A stretch of 54,138 nucleotides of DNA from Oscillospiraceae bacterium (lineage in GTDB: Bacteria > Bacillota > Clostridia > Oscillospirales > CAG-382): the NCBI GenBank assembly GCA_015064625.1, contig SVRW01000018.1:1-54138 (forward strand). Reading direction: 5' to 3'. Positions 9,272 through 18,042 of this stretch are shown one piece after another; positions within the stretch are counted from its first letter, which is position 1; each line of letters begins with the position of its first letter. The position numbers and the translations under genes are program-made. Under the pieces are notes generated by a model. The model was given only the letters and a program-made list of their open reading frames with translations, was not told where the DNA came from and ran no database searches.

Positions 9272-9409
9272 AATTCGGAATTCGGAATGCGTAATTCGTA
9301 ATTCGTAATGATTGGAAAGCTCGGTTCGAGGATAAAAACTCGGATTGAGCTTTTTATTATTAAAATTGCTTTTTGACCGCAGGAAAAAAGCTACCTTTAT
9401 TCCGAATTC
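9272..9409. repeat. Composite dispersed repeat, copy B (MITE-like)
   Basis: Five heptamers, AATTCGG twice, AATGCGT, then AATTCGT twice (9272-9306), then a terminator hairpin (9316-9353), then a segment at 9364-9400 nearly identical to 8685-8722 of copy A, closing with ATTCCGAATTC (9399-9409). Confidence 0.72.
9316..9356. terminator. Bidirectional terminator after the coat genes
   Basis: AAAGCTCGGTTCGAG (9316-9330) pairs fully, with wobbles, to 9339-9353, followed by T-rich sequence. It lies between convergent genes. Confidence 0.8.
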
Positions 9410-9427
9410 AAAACGCTCCGCGTTTGC

Positions 9428-9778
9428 CTATTTCCTATAATACTTATAATATGCCATAACCGTACGTATTTTGCCTTTATCCAGGTCAAAGCCCGAAATC
9501 GTTGCGCCCTCAAGGCTCATAAACTCCCACGCCTCCATATTCAAAACAACGGTTCGGAAAACCACAACGCCACCGCATATAATCGCAAGCTCGTCGTTGG
9601 AAACGTGTATAAAGCCTTCACGGGCAATAATTCGATCCTCACCCTTTTCATCACGTTCAAGAACGTATCTGACGTGCTTTTCGTGAAGTCTTTCCGCCAT
9701 GAATCGTTTAAATTTAGGGCTGTTGGGGTCTTTTGGGGGCTTATCCTTACGGAAGCCCAGCTTATCTAAAAAGGACAT
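9428..9778 (-). CDS. Conserved hypothetical protein
   Basis: 116 residues, not recognised. The N-terminus is basic (SFLDKLGFRKDKPPKDP), followed by an alpha/beta region with strands FIHVSNDELAIICGG and VVFRTVVLNM and an ending KIRTVMAYYKYYRK. No signal peptide or membrane helix. Its start lies one base beyond the stop of the upstream beta-lactamase-like gene, and its ribosome binding site (GGTGGG) sits inside that gene's last codons, so the two are translationally coupled. The compact beta-rich shape could suit a PH-like or small regulatory fold; no function is claimed. Confidence 0.7.
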   Translation of the reverse strand: MSFLDKLGFRKDKPPKDPNSPKFKRFMAERLHEKHVRYVLERDEKGEDRIIAREGFIHVSNDELAIICGGVVVFRTVVLNMEAWEFMSLEGATISGFDLDKGKIRTVMAYYKYYRK

Positions 9779-9779
9779 A

Positions 9780-11066
9780 TTATCCCACCATTATTTCATT
9801 TATCTCTTTGATAACCTTTGACATATACGTATAGTTGCTTGAACCGCCTGCACTATTATGAGTATAAAGTACTAAAATATACGGTTCATCTGCCATAACT
9901 ATAGCACAATCATGATGGTATCCGCTGCCAGAACCGCTCTTATGGGCAACCTCGTATTCATATCCGAGAGCTTTATCTATCATATTGCCCGTAGCGTTTA
10001 CAAAAGTTGTATACAGACCGCTTCCCAAAGAATCCTCACGGCAGAAATTATATATTTCATTCCACCATAAAGCCGCATCCCTTGCGGAAACCTTTGGCCA
10101 GTTTTCTTTAGTCTGTTCCCAGTTCGTGCATCCCATATCCTTGCACATTTGTGAGATTCCCTCATCGCTGAGATAATCTCTCAGCATTATGTAAGCAACG
10201 TTATCACTATGCAATATGGAATAGGAAATCAAGGTTTTAAGCGTATATTTCGTACCCGAGGCAGCTTTTCTGATAACACCGCTTCCTGGATAGTAATATT
10301 TTGAAGAAGTATATGTCATTTTATTGGAAAGATTCAGCTTTCCTTCAGATGCAAGCTTGTACGCATAAAGAGCCGTTGGAGCTTTGAAGGTTGACATACA
10401 TCTCCATTGTTCGTCAACGTTATAACCGATGCTGGCACCGTCGCTTATTCTTATTGCAAGAAAACTGCAATCACAACGTGAATTGGAGTTTATCGCCTTC
10501 ATAAGCTTCGTAACGTCTTCCGAAAGAGGCTTCTTTGCAGAGTTTGTCCCCTGAATAACCGTTACCGTATCAGCAGAATATTTATTATTCTGAATAAGTG
10601 CACTGAGCGCACCGTTGGGAGCTATAAGAGATACGTTTTCATTTTTATTCGACGTACTTCCGCTTGGCTTTTGAGTTGGCTTTGTATTGGTCGCTCCGCC
10701 CGTGTTCTGATTTTTCAAAGCAAGCAACGTTGCATAAGATGCTTGCGCTCCAGAGGAGTTAGCACTCGTTCCCATAAGCTTTATTGTGGAAACCTTGTCA
10801 CTTGATGCGGTTTCATCAGAAGGAACGTAGAAGAATATATCCCCTGCGCCCGATTCAGGAATTACAATAACCGCTTCCGTATCCCAATTTCCTTGCGAAA
10901 TAGCACCCTGCGGTTTTACCGCAGGCTTTGCCTCTCTATCATCATCAACGACGGATGACCCTGCCTGACAGGATACAAGGAAAAGAGATGAAGCTACAAG
11001 GAAAGAAGAACATATCCTTTTCAAGGGAAGCTTTTTATTCAATTTTGAAACTGCTTCAAAAGTCAT
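9780..11066 (-). CDS. Class A beta-lactamase-like serine hydrolase lipoprotein
   Basis: 428 residues from ATG 11066 (CGGGGA upstream); an alternative ATG at 11108 lies only about 14 bases after the expected transcription start. A lipoprotein signal ends in the lipobox LVSC (about residue 33). A Ser/Thr/Asn-rich linker reaches about residue 190. The catalytic domain has all three motifs of serine beta-lactamases and penicillin-recognising enzymes: STFK (~225), SDN (~286) and KSG (~375). It could be a beta-lactamase or a wall peptidase acting outside the membrane; no omega-loop ExxLN is obvious. The following hypothetical gene is coupled to it. Confidence 0.82.
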   Translation of the reverse strand: MTFEAVSKLNKKLPLKRICSSFLVASSLFLVSCQAGSSVVDDDREAKPAVKPQGAISQGNWDTEAVIVIPESGAGDIFFYVPSDETASSDKVSTIKLMGTSANSSGAQASYATLLALKNQNTGGATNTKPTQKPSGSTSNKNENVSLIAPNGALSALIQNNKYSADTVTVIQGTNSAKKPLSEDVTKLMKAINSNSRCDCSFLAIRISDGASIGYNVDEQWRCMSTFKAPTALYAYKLASEGKLNLSNKMTYTSSKYYYPGSGVIRKAASGTKYTLKTLISYSILHSDNVAYIMLRDYLSDEGISQMCKDMGCTNWEQTKENWPKVSARDAALWWNEIYNFCREDSLGSGLYTTFVNATGNMIDKALGYEYEVAHKSGSGSGYHHDCAIVMADEPYILVLYTHNSAGGSSNYTYMSKVIKEINEIMVG

Positions 11067-11128
11067 ATTATTCCCCGAAACATACATAAATTTAGTTAAA
11101 AACGGCATTACGCCTTTTTCCTTGTAGA

Positions 11129-11157
11129 ATTATATCACAAAATTGCACTTGTGTCAA
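11129..11157 (-). promoter_or_regulatory. Consensus SigA promoter
   Basis: On the minus strand a perfect TTGACA (11157-11152), 17-nt spacer and perfect TATAAT (11134-11129), reading into the beta-lactamase-like gene. Confidence 0.88.
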
Positions 11158-11264
11158 CACCCTTTTTTGTACAAAAAAGCAACAAGGAAATGTAAACCAT
11201 TTCATCTATCGCATATAAAGCTTCGGACGCCGCCTTTTTATCACGTATTTTCATCGGCACATAA

Positions 11265-11297
11265 ATCAGGGGATGTAATTTTTTTACATCCCCTGAT
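11265..11297 (-). terminator. Strong hairpin terminator
   Basis: A perfect 14-bp stem, ATCAGGGGATGTAA (11265-11278) with 11284-11297, and a five-base loop. It lies 28 bases after the stop of the DUF2752 gene and probably ends the 12.4-11.3 kb operon. Confidence 0.75.
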
Positions 11298-11324
11298 CGG
11301 TTTCTTATTTTTTAAAATCACGAA

Positions 11325-11732
11325 TCAGAAAGCAATTTCCAACACGTTTCTTCCGAACATATATCCTGCCGTTATTATAACGATTACAGTCAAAAGCTTA
11401 AGATTACAAAGACGAAAAATAATTTCTTTCGCCTTTTCTTTTTGGAAAACCCAAGCCGCATTACAAAGGAACAATGCAAAAATCGCCAAAACAAACGCTA
11501 TAGGAACAAAAGCGTTATACGAAAATGCGTCTTTTAAATTTCCGCTAAACATAGCATTAACACACCTTGTACCTCCGCAAGTGAGGCATTTTATGCCGAA
11601 AATTTCATAAAGCTTGCATCCGTTTAGCTCATCTATCATAAGCTGTGACAGCCATCGTGCTGAAAAACACAAGGCAAGAAAAACGAAATCCAAAAGCAGA
11701 ACAAGGATTTTCTTTTGCTTTGAGGACAGCAT
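11325..11732 (-). CDS. DUF2752 family membrane protein
   Basis: 135 residues. The family signature appears at about residues 46-58: GIKCLTCGGTRCVNA, a Cys-x-x-Cys-Gly-Gly-Thr-Arg motif between an N-terminal helix (~9-28) and two further helices (~70-92 and ~112-130). These proteins often accompany DUF4190 or TM2-type membrane proteins, and here a DUF4190 gene lies just upstream with seven bases between them. Function unknown; the cysteines could bind a metal. Confidence 0.82.
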   Translation of the reverse strand: MLSSKQKKILVLLLDFVFLALCFSARWLSQLMIDELNGCKLYEIFGIKCLTCGGTRCVNAMFSGNLKDAFSYNAFVPIAFVLAIFALFLCNAAWVFQKEKAKEIIFRLCNLKLLTVIVIITAGYMFGRNVLEIAF

Positions 11733-11739
11733 ATCTAAA

Positions 11740-12411
11740 TTACATACTTACTGAAAACTCGTTGTAAAAGGTTGCATATTCTTCAAAGAATTCAGGTCCG
11801 AATACGAGCATCATGATTACGACAAAAGCAATAAGTAAAACCCAAAGAACGAGGTGAACGATAGAGATTACCATTCCTGCCGTTGCAAGACCGTTTTTAG
11901 CTCCTGCCTTTTTGGACTGAACACGTCCTACTATAGAAAGCACCATACCCGCAATGATACAAGCGAACATGATAATAGGATGAATACAGCATCCAACAAA
12001 GGAACAAAGGCTGAAAACAAAGCCTGCAATACCAAGCCCCTTTCCGGGAGCTTCCACGGGAGTTTGAACATACTGACCGTTGAAATTGGGATTTTGCCAA
12101 TTCACGTTGGGGTTCTGGTTCTGCCAGTTCATATTGGGATTAGGATTTTGATTCTGCCAAGCCATATTAGGATTGGGATTCTGATTTTGCCAAGCCATAT
12201 TGGGGTTTTCGTTAGGGTTTCTGTTCTGCCAAGCCATATTAGGATTCTGGGCATAAGTATTGGGAATTTGCGTATTAGCTGTATTTGGAGCTTCTGCTTG
12301 AGATTCAACGTTTACTTTCTCGTTTTCAACAGTTTCGGGAGCGTTTCCGCCTTCAACAGCTTCAGCATTTTTAGGTTGTTCATTCAAATTGTTTTCTGGA
12401 TATTTATCCAT
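11740..12411 (-). CDS. DUF4190 membrane protein with Asn/Gln-rich repeats
   Basis: 223 residues. The start is ATG 12411: GGAGG lies nine bases upstream and overlaps an earlier ATG, which therefore cannot use it. Residues ~1-50 are acidic; ~50-115 are tandem nine- to eleven-residue repeats (NPNMAWQNQ), encoded by near-identical DNA around 12.10-12.25 kb that is prone to copy-number change. The second half holds two to three helices with the DUF4190 pattern KGLGIAGFVFSL ... GLATAGMVIS. The Trp/Asn/Gln-rich part is probably cytoplasmic. Likely an operon with the DUF2752 gene. Confidence 0.82.
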   Translation of the reverse strand: MDKYPENNLNEQPKNAEAVEGGNAPETVENEKVNVESQAEAPNTANTQIPNTYAQNPNMAWQNRNPNENPNMAWQNQNPNPNMAWQNQNPNPNMNWQNQNPNVNWQNPNFNGQYVQTPVEAPGKGLGIAGFVFSLCSFVGCCIHPIIMFACIIAGMVLSIVGRVQSKKAGAKNGLATAGMVISIVHLVLWVLLIAFVVIMMLVFGPEFFEEYATFYNEFSVSM

Positions 12412-12469
12412 TATTTTTTCCTCCATAGATTCATAAATTCAATTCATGCTTTATAGTTTTTCAAGGGAA

Positions 12470-12493
12470 CACAACGAATTCAAAAACGTTGTG
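12470..12493. other. Inverted repeat between cysteine desulfurase and DUF4190 genes
   Basis: CACAACG (12470-12476) and CGTTGTG (12487-12493) form a 7-bp stem with a ten-base loop. There is no T-tract on the minus strand, so it may be a weak terminator for the upstream gene or an operator for the downstream one. Confidence 0.4.
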
Positions 12494-12523
12494 CGTCACC
12501 CTCTTTTGCTACAGTATATCACA

Positions 12524-13660
12524 TCAATTGTTAGTTTTCAACAGTTTTTTCGTTATTTCTTCAAGTTTTTGACAAAAAACAAGAATTTCTTCTTCCGTAT
12601 TCGAATAGGATATGCCGACTCTTAATGCTGATTCTGACAATTCCTTTGGAAGTCCGAAGGCGGAAAGGACTCTGTTTTCCTTCGCTCTTGCAGAGCAAGC
12701 AGATGATGCAGAAACGTAGATTTCTTCTGCTGACAAGGCGTTTATAATAGTTTCGCTTTTGATTCCGGGTACAGAAAAGTTCAGAACAGTGCAAACAGAA
12801 TCAAAAGGAGTGTTTATAACGACACCGTCTCCCATTTTTTCCTTAAGGGTTTCAATCAATAGTTTTTTCAGCGTGGAGATATGAGCGTTTCTCTCTTTTT
12901 TTGATTCGTGCCACACGGAAACAGCGGCAGAGAATGCCATTATTCCAGGCATATTTTCCGTTCCCGAACGGAATCCTTTTTCCTGACCGCCGCCTCTGAT
13001 GAGCGGTTCGAGCTTTATATCTTTTCTGAGGAAAAGCCCTCCGCATCCCTTTATTCCGCCAATTTTATGAGCGGAAAACGATGCGCAGTCGCAATATTTA
13101 GTGAAATTCACGTTTGTTTTCATAAAGCTCTGCACGCAATCCGAATGAAAATATGCCCCGCTCTCGCTTTCGTCAATAGCTTCCCTTATTTTTGCTATAT
13201 CATAAAGGGCACCCGTTTCGTTGTTTGCATGCATAATAGTCACAAGAGATGTTTTCTTTGACAGAGCTTCACGCAATTCGTCAAGTTCTATAGCTCCCCC
13301 CTTGGTAGAAAGCCTTATTACCTCAAATCCCTCTTTTTCAAGGAGAGCTACAGGCTCTTCCACCGAAGGATGTTCGGAATCCGTTGTTATTATACGCTTT
13401 GCTCTTTTGGAATTTTTACGTGCAAGACCGAGAATAAGGGTATTATTACTCTCGCTCCCACCGGAAGTGAAAAATATTTCTGACTCGTTGCATTTAAGCG
13501 CAGAGGATATATTTTTTCTCGCGTTTGAAAGCATAAGCTGGGCTTTTGTTCCCATACCATGAGGCGAGGAAGGATTCCCAAAGCAATCCATTGCGAAAAT
13601 CACCGCATCAACGGCTTTTTTATCAGGCTTTGTAGTTGAGGAATTATCAAGATAGATCAT
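12524..13660 (-). CDS. Cysteine desulfurase (NifS/IscS-like)
   Basis: 378 residues, start ATG with AAGGGG nine bases upstream. A PLP aminotransferase class V fold: N-terminal IYLDNSSTT, the HANNETGA segment, and the PLP lysine in SAHKIGGIKG (about residue 198). The persulfide cysteine lies in the short loop SSACSARAKENR (~320), closer to the group I (NifS/IscS) arrangement. It takes sulfur from cysteine for Fe-S cluster or thiouridine synthesis. No iscU or thiI (mnmA) partner is adjacent in the window, so the acceptor is open. Confidence 0.92.
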   Translation of the reverse strand: MIYLDNSSTTKPDKKAVDAVIFAMDCFGNPSSPHGMGTKAQLMLSNARKNISSALKCNESEIFFTSGGSESNNTLILGLARKNSKRAKRIITTDSEHPSVEEPVALLEKEGFEVIRLSTKGGAIELDELREALSKKTSLVTIMHANNETGALYDIAKIREAIDESESGAYFHSDCVQSFMKTNVNFTKYCDCASFSAHKIGGIKGCGGLFLRKDIKLEPLIRGGGQEKGFRSGTENMPGIMAFSAAVSVWHESKKERNAHISTLKKLLIETLKEKMGDGVVINTPFDSVCTVLNFSVPGIKSETIINALSAEEIYVSASSACSARAKENRVLSAFGLPKELSESALRVGISYSNTEEEILVFCQKLEEITKKLLKTNN

Positions 13661-13701
13661 ACTTTACCCCTTGTCTGAGGACTTTTAATCATGTATATCT
13701 A

Positions 13702-13730
13702 ATTATACTACAAATTTTAATAAAAGTCAA
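13702..13730 (-). promoter_or_regulatory. SigA promoter for the cysteine desulfurase
   Basis: Minus strand TTGACT (13730-13725), 17-nt spacer, TATAAT (13707-13702). It is divergent from the rny promoter about 55 bases away. Confidence 0.85.
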
Positions 13731-13783
13731 TTTTAAGAGTAGAAATTTATATAAAATTGTTACAACATTTTTGCCATATGGTA

Positions 13784-13812
13784 TTTACTTTTTTTGGATT
13801 TTAGTGTATAAT
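13784..13812 (+). promoter_or_regulatory. Promoter for the rny operon
   Basis: TTTACT at 13784-13789, 17-nt spacer, perfect TATAAT at 13807-13812. The leader before ATG 13896 is about 75 nt. Confidence 0.7.
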
Positions 13813-13895
13813 AAGATTAGTTTGGGGTGTAAGGTCGTTTTATTCTGTTCTGACGGCTTTATGGTTCAGACAATTACATATATCAGGAGGTACAA

Positions 13896-15437
13896 ATGGA
13901 ATTTGCAATTGGCGCCATTTGCGCAGTTGTTGGCTTGGGTCTTGGCTTTTTTGCTGGATTGGTATACCGTAAATCCATTGCGGAAAAAGCTATCGGTTCT
14001 GCTGAAAAAGAAGCCGAAAGAATAGTCGAACAAGCCAAAAAGGACGGAGAATCCAAAAAGAAGGAGCTTTTGCTTGAAGCAAAAGAGGAAACCTTAAAAA
14101 TTAAAAACGAGCATGAGCGTGAAAACAGGGAAGCAAGATCTGAAATCGCAAGAATGGAAAAAAGAGCGATTCAGAAAGAAGAATCCCTTGACAAAAAGCT
14201 TGATGCAGTCGCAAAAAAAGAAGAAATTCTTGCTGAAAAATTAAAAGCCAACGAGGCAGAGATCGAAAAGATCGAAAAGCTCAAAGCACAAGAGCTTGAG
14301 GAGCTTCAGAGAATATCGGGCATGACAACCGAGGAAGCAAAAGAGCTTATCGTTTCCAAGGTTGAAGAAGAGGCAAAAATTATAGCAGCAAAACGTTTGG
14401 TAGCTATAGAAGCAGACCTTAAAGAAACCGCCGAAGAAAAGGCACAGGAAATTATCGTAACGGCAATGCAGAGAATCGCTTCTGACAGCGTTGCTGAAAA
14501 AACCGTTTCTGTCGTTGACCTTCCCAACGATGAAATGAAGGGCAGAATCATAGGCAGAGAAGGAAGAAACATCAGAACTATTGAAACCTTGGCAGGTGTT
14601 GACCTTATTATTGACGACACATCCGATGCCATTACCATTTCAACTTTCGACCCAACAAGACGTGAGATAGCAAGACTTACCCTTGAAGCTCTCGTTGCAG
14701 ACGGAAGAATTCATCCTTCCCGTATTGAAGAAATGCTTGAAAAGAGCCGTAAGGAAGTTGAAGCGACTATCAAGAAAGAGGGCGAACAAGCTACTTACGA
14801 AACGGGCGTTCACGGTGTTAACGCAGAGCTTATCAGAACTCTTGGTAAACTTAAATACCGTACAAGCTACGGTCAGAACGTTCTCAGACATTCCATTGAG
14901 GTTGCTCACCTTTCGGGTATGATTGCAAAAGAGTTGGGCGTTGACGCTTACATAGCAAAACGTGCAGGTCTTCTTCACGATATCGGTAAGGCAACAAGTC
15001 AGGAAGCAGGCGGTTCACACGTTCAGATCGGTGTTGAGCTTGCAAAGAAATACAAAGAAAGCAAAGAAGTTGTTCACGCTATTGAAGCGCATCACGGTGA
15101 CGTGGAAGCAAAGAGCGTTTATGCCGTTATAGTTCAGGTTGCAGACGCTATTTCCGCAGCCCGTCCAGGTGCTCGTCGTGATAACCTTGAAAACTACATC
15201 CGCAGATTGCAGAGACTTGAAGAAATTGCTACAGGCTTTGAAGGAATCGAAAAAGCTTTTGCAATTCAGGCAGGTAGAGAAATCCGTGTTCTCGTCAACC
15301 CCGAAATGATAAGCGATGCAGATATGATTCTCAAAGCAAGAGATATTGCAACAAAGATTGAAGAAGAGCTTGAATATCCTGGTCAGGTTAAGATCAATAT
15401 GATCAGAGAGACGAGAGTATTTGACTATGCCAAGTAA
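13896..15437 (+). CDS. rny: Ribonuclease Y
   Basis: 513 residues, the usual length, start ATG with AGGAGG upstream. Order of parts: N-terminal membrane helix (~3-24), a long charged coiled coil (~30-200), a KH RNA-binding domain ([16 protein letters not shown] at ~208) and an HD phosphohydrolase domain (LLHDIGKAT at ~359, then EAHHGDVE). A membrane-bound endoribonuclease that starts mRNA decay. The start of the next gene overlaps its last 11 bases, matching the conserved rny-ymdB pairing of Firmicutes. Confidence 0.97.
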   Translation: MEFAIGAICAVVGLGLGFFAGLVYRKSIAEKAIGSAEKEAERIVEQAKKDGESKKKELLLEAKEETLKIKNEHERENREARSEIARMEKRAIQKEESLDKKLDAVAKKEEILAEKLKANEAEIEKIEKLKAQELEELQRISGMTTEEAKELIVSKVEEEAKIIAAKRLVAIEADLKETAEEKAQEIIVTAMQRIASDSVAEKTVSVVDLPNDEMKGRIIGREGRNIRTIETLAGVDLIIDDTSDAITISTFDPTRREIARLTLEALVADGRIHPSRIEEMLEKSRKEVEATIKKEGEQATYETGVHGVNAELIRTLGKLKYRTSYGQNVLRHSIEVAHLSGMIAKELGVDAYIAKRAGLLHDIGKATSQEAGGSHVQIGVELAKKYKESKEVVHAIEAHHGDVEAKSVYAVIVQVADAISAARPGARRDNLENYIRRLQRLEEIATGFEGIEKAFAIQAGREIRVLVNPEMISDADMILKARDIATKIEEELEYPGQVKINMIRETRVFDYAK

Positions 15438-16221
15438 TTCCTTGGTTATACTGACTTTAGGCGACGTAACTGGTCAGCGTGCTCTGGATTACGTTTGCTC
15501 CAAGCTCAGAAAGCTGAAGCTTTTATACGGAGCGGACGTTGTTATTGTAAACGGTGAAAACGCTTCCAAAAGCGGCGGGCTTGACGGTGAGGATGCGAAA
15601 AAGCTTCTCAGCGCAGGAGCTGACGTTATAACAGGTGGAAACCATACGTTGCGTGGAAGAAGAATCGGTGACGCTATGGAGGACAACCCCGAAATAATAC
15701 GTCCTATGAATTATCCCGAAGCTTGCGCTGGGAAAGGATACGTTGTTATTCCCGTAAGAAACGGTATAAAGCTTATGGTGGTGAACGTGGCAGGGCAGGT
15801 TTATATGGAGCCTGCAGATTCTCCTTTCAACTGTGTAAATAAAGTGTTAAACAGCGAGAAATACGATGTTTGTGTTGCTGATTTTCACGGTGAAGCCACA
15901 AGCGAGAAAGCGGCTTTTGCCAGATATTTTGACGGACGTATAAATTTCACCTTCGGAACTCACACTCACGTTCAGACAGCTGACGAAACTTATCTTCCAA
16001 AAGGCAGCGGATTCATAACCGACCTTGGGATGTGCGGTCCCGTCAATTCTATTTTGGGAACCGACCCCGACGTTATAATAAACCGAATGGTGAAAAGGGA
16101 TATGTCACCTTTCACAAAAGCCGACGGAGATATAAAAATCTGCGGAGCTTGTGTAACAATAAATCTGGACACGGGATACGTTACAGATATAAAACGAATT
16201 CAATATATGGAAAATAATTGA
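15427..16221 (+). CDS. YmdB-type metallophosphoesterase (TIGR00282 family)
   Basis: 264 residues from ATG 15427, overlapping rny. Metal-binding motifs are present in order: GDVTGQ (~13), [10 protein letters not shown] (~43), [10 protein letters not shown] (~70), [10 protein letters not shown] (~156), then [19 protein letters not shown] and TDLGMCGP. In Bacillus YmdB has 2',3'-cyclic nucleotide phosphodiesterase activity and interacts with RNase Y. Here the usual GNHxWD or GNHxFD is NHTLRGRR, a small deviation, while the remaining ligands look intact. Cytoplasmic. Confidence 0.92.
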   Translation: MPSNSLVILTLGDVTGQRALDYVCSKLRKLKLLYGADVVIVNGENASKSGGLDGEDAKKLLSAGADVITGGNHTLRGRRIGDAMEDNPEIIRPMNYPEACAGKGYVVIPVRNGIKLMVVNVAGQVYMEPADSPFNCVNKVLNSEKYDVCVADFHGEATSEKAAFARYFDGRINFTFGTHTHVQTADETYLPKGSGFITDLGMCGPVNSILGTDPDVIINRMVKRDMSPFTKADGDIKICGACVTINLDTGYVTDIKRIQYMENN

Positions 16222-16261
16222 AGGTTTACTTCAAGATAAATAATTAAATGAGGTTTTATAC

Positions 16262-16708
16262 ATGAACAAAACTTTTAAAAGAGTTATAACTGCACTTGGC
16301 TCAGTTTTTGCATTTTGTGCTTGCTCGCTTACAGCGTTTGCTGAAGATGCCGCAGGTGGAACTAACACAACAGGTGGCACTCAGACGCCCGCAGGCTCTA
16401 ATATAATGTCTCTCATTATAATGATTGTCCCTTTCCTTTTGATAGGATACTTTCTCATTATTCGTCCAGAAAAGAAACGCAAAAAGGAAGCAGAAGCACT
16501 CAGAGACAATCTCAGACCAGGCAACAGAATTACAACTATAGGCGGAATCGTAGGAACAGTTGAAACTGTTACAGACGATGAAATTCATCTTACTAACGGT
16601 CTTGTTCTCAAGCGTTGGGCTTTAAGAAGCATCGACGAAACCGCTCCCGAAGAAGGAAGCGCGGCTGTAACCTATTACGAAGAAGACGAAGAAGACAGCA
16701 AAGAATAA
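16262..16708 (+). CDS. yajC: Sec translocase accessory subunit YajC
   Basis: 148 residues. After a signal-like N-terminus (~1-26, ending TAFAED) and a Gly/Thr spacer comes the YajC core: a helix SLIIMIVPFLLIGYFLIIRP, the basic KKRKKEAEALRDNL and the domain PGNRITTIGGIVGTVETV. An acidic tail ends the protein. YajC is a SecDF-associated inner-membrane protein; secDF is not next to it here. The N-terminal signal-like extension is a feature of several Clostridia YajC proteins. The start has only a weak GAGG site. Confidence 0.9.
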   Translation: MNKTFKRVITALGSVFAFCACSLTAFAEDAAGGTNTTGGTQTPAGSNIMSLIIMIVPFLLIGYFLIIRPEKKRKKEAEALRDNLRPGNRITTIGGIVGTVETVTDDEIHLTNGLVLKRWALRSIDETAPEEGSAAVTYYEEDEEDSKE

Positions 16709-16717
16709 TAAATAATC

Positions 16718-16743
16718 TTGGGGGATTTTTCAAAATCCCCCAA
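16718..16743 (+). terminator. Terminator of the rny-yajC operon
   Basis: A perfect 12-bp stem TTGGGGGATTTT (16718-16729) with 16732-16743, about ten bases after the yajC stop. Confidence 0.8.
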
Positions 16744-16744
16744 A

Positions 16745-16790
16745 CCAAGGGCTTTTTGAAAACCAAGGGCTTTTTGAAAAAAGCCCCTGG
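16745..16790. repeat. Tandem 18-bp repeat followed by a second hairpin
   Basis: CCAAGGGCTTTTTGAAAA occurs at 16745-16762 and 16763-16780. The second copy pairs with AAGCCCCTGG (16781-16790) to form a further stem with one mismatch, directly before the 108-bp repeats. Confidence 0.7.
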
Positions 16791-16793
16791 ACC

Positions 16794-17272
16794 CAAAAAC
16801 TTCAATTGCTATCGCCCTAAACGGTTAATATATACCGTAAATCATCGAGGCACGTATTCATCTCATGATAAGGTAAATACGAAATTAGCCCTCCGCAGGA
16901 GCAAAAACTTCAATTGCTATTGCCCTAAACGGTTAATATATACCGCAAATCATCGAGGCACGTATTTATTTCATGATAAGGTAAATACGAAATTAGCCCT
17001 CCGCAGGAGCAAAATCTTTAATTGCTATCGCTCTAAACGGGTAACACACACCGTAAATCATCGAGGTACGTATTCATCTCATGATAAGGTAAATACGAAA
17101 TTAGCCCTCCGCAGGAGCAAAAACTTTAATTGCTATTGCCCTAAACGGTTAACACATACCGTAAATCATCGAGGTACGTATTCATCTCATGATAAGGTAA
17201 ATACGAAATTAGCCCTCCGCAGGAGCAAAAACTTTAATTGCTATCGCCCTAAACGGTTAATATATACCGCAA
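16794..17272. repeat. 108-bp tandem repeat, four full copies and one partial
   Basis: Units start at 16794, 16902, 17010, 17118 and 17226 (partial, to 17272), each exactly 108 bases apart and differing by a few substitutions. Each full unit can form three hairpins: ACGGT/ACCGT around eight bases, CGTATTTA/TAAATACG around TTTCATGATAAGG, and CTCC-GCA-GGAG. There are no unique spacers. It lies between convergent genes. An open frame crosses it only because 108 is a multiple of three. Confidence 0.92.
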
Positions 17273-17321
17273 GGGTCACATATTTTGACAGCTTCTTAAT
17301 TTTTGATAAACATTTTTGTCC

Positions 17322-17365
17322 AAAACATCACCCCGAAAGGTAAATGCCCTTCGGGGTGATGTTTT
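17322..17365. terminator. Bidirectional terminator
   Basis: AAAACATCACCCCGAA (17322-17337) pairs perfectly with 17350-17365 across a 12-base loop; A and T tracts lie on both sides. It is placed to end the minus gene stopping at 17417. Confidence 0.88.
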
Positions 17366-17416
17366 ATACATGAATTAGATTTATTTATATGTTTCTATAG
17401 ACGTTCCACACATCCG

Positions 17417-17935
17417 TCAATCTTTCCACTTGATTTTTTGAGCAGGGATTTTTCTGTATAATAAATCCTTGAAAATCCAGAGTTTTTCGTTAGAAAAAGA
17501 TGATACGTCAACAACGTATGCTTGCCGTCTGTTTACAAAAAGATAAACGTCAGTTTTTCGGTTTTCAACCTTTTTTATTGTGGAATAGTTGCATTTCGTA
17601 GAAGTTGTTCCGTCTTTGATTTGCGATTCCACACAATAGTCCTCTTCATTGAATGTAAAATTCACAGAAGCATTCAATACAGGGGATTTCTTCAAGGAAA
17701 CGCGAGGAAGTATTATTTCTATAAAAAGCCAAAGAAAGTCCACAACAGCGATTACAACAATTCCAAATATATCTTCCCCAGCAAAAGAGTCAGTAAAAAG
17801 AATCCCTAAACTGCACACAATTACAACTATATTGCATACTAAAAGCACTATCCAGCCGTTTCCGTTCTTCGCTACATGGTTGCTCAACCCGAGAATCCTT
17901 TCTTTTGTGTAAACCGAGCTTGCTTCAATAGGCAT
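17417..17935 (-). CDS. YcxB-like membrane protein
   Basis: 172 residues, start ATG with AGAGGTG upstream. Two transmembrane helices at about 26-48 and 56-76 precede a C-terminal beta-rich domain (~85-165: VNFTFNEEDYCVES, YSTIKKVENRKTDVYLFVN, RRQAYVVDVSSFS), the arrangement of YcxB-like proteins whose soluble part resembles a bacterial PH fold. Function unknown. Monocistronic between two terminators and the next minus gene upstream. Confidence 0.75.
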   Translation of the reverse strand: MPIEASSVYTKERILGLSNHVAKNGNGWIVLLVCNIVVIVCSLGILFTDSFAGEDIFGIVVIAVVDFLWLFIEIILPRVSLKKSPVLNASVNFTFNEEDYCVESQIKDGTTSTKCNYSTIKKVENRKTDVYLFVNRRQAYVVDVSSFSNEKLWIFKDLLYRKIPAQKIKWKD

Positions 17936-18042
17936 TGTAACACCTCTTTTCCTTGATTTAAAATCTGATACAATAGTATATCTTTTCCTTTTTTTAAGTT
18001 GATTTCAGACTTGAATGCGAACATGAATTTGCTAAATACTGT

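Noticed and set aside
11854..12456. A 200-residue plus-strand frame opposite the DUF4190 gene.
   Set aside because: Its Ile/Leu/His repeats are the complement of the Asn/Gln codon repeats.
16794..17272. The tandem repeat as a CRISPR array.
   Set aside because: The 108-bp units abut with no unique spacers, and no cas gene is in the window.
16615..17343. A 242-residue open frame across yajC's end and the 108-bp repeats, giving a repeat-protein look.
   Set aside because: The period is a multiple of three so the frame stays open by arithmetic. It starts inside yajC in another frame, has no binding site, and passes through a strong terminator.
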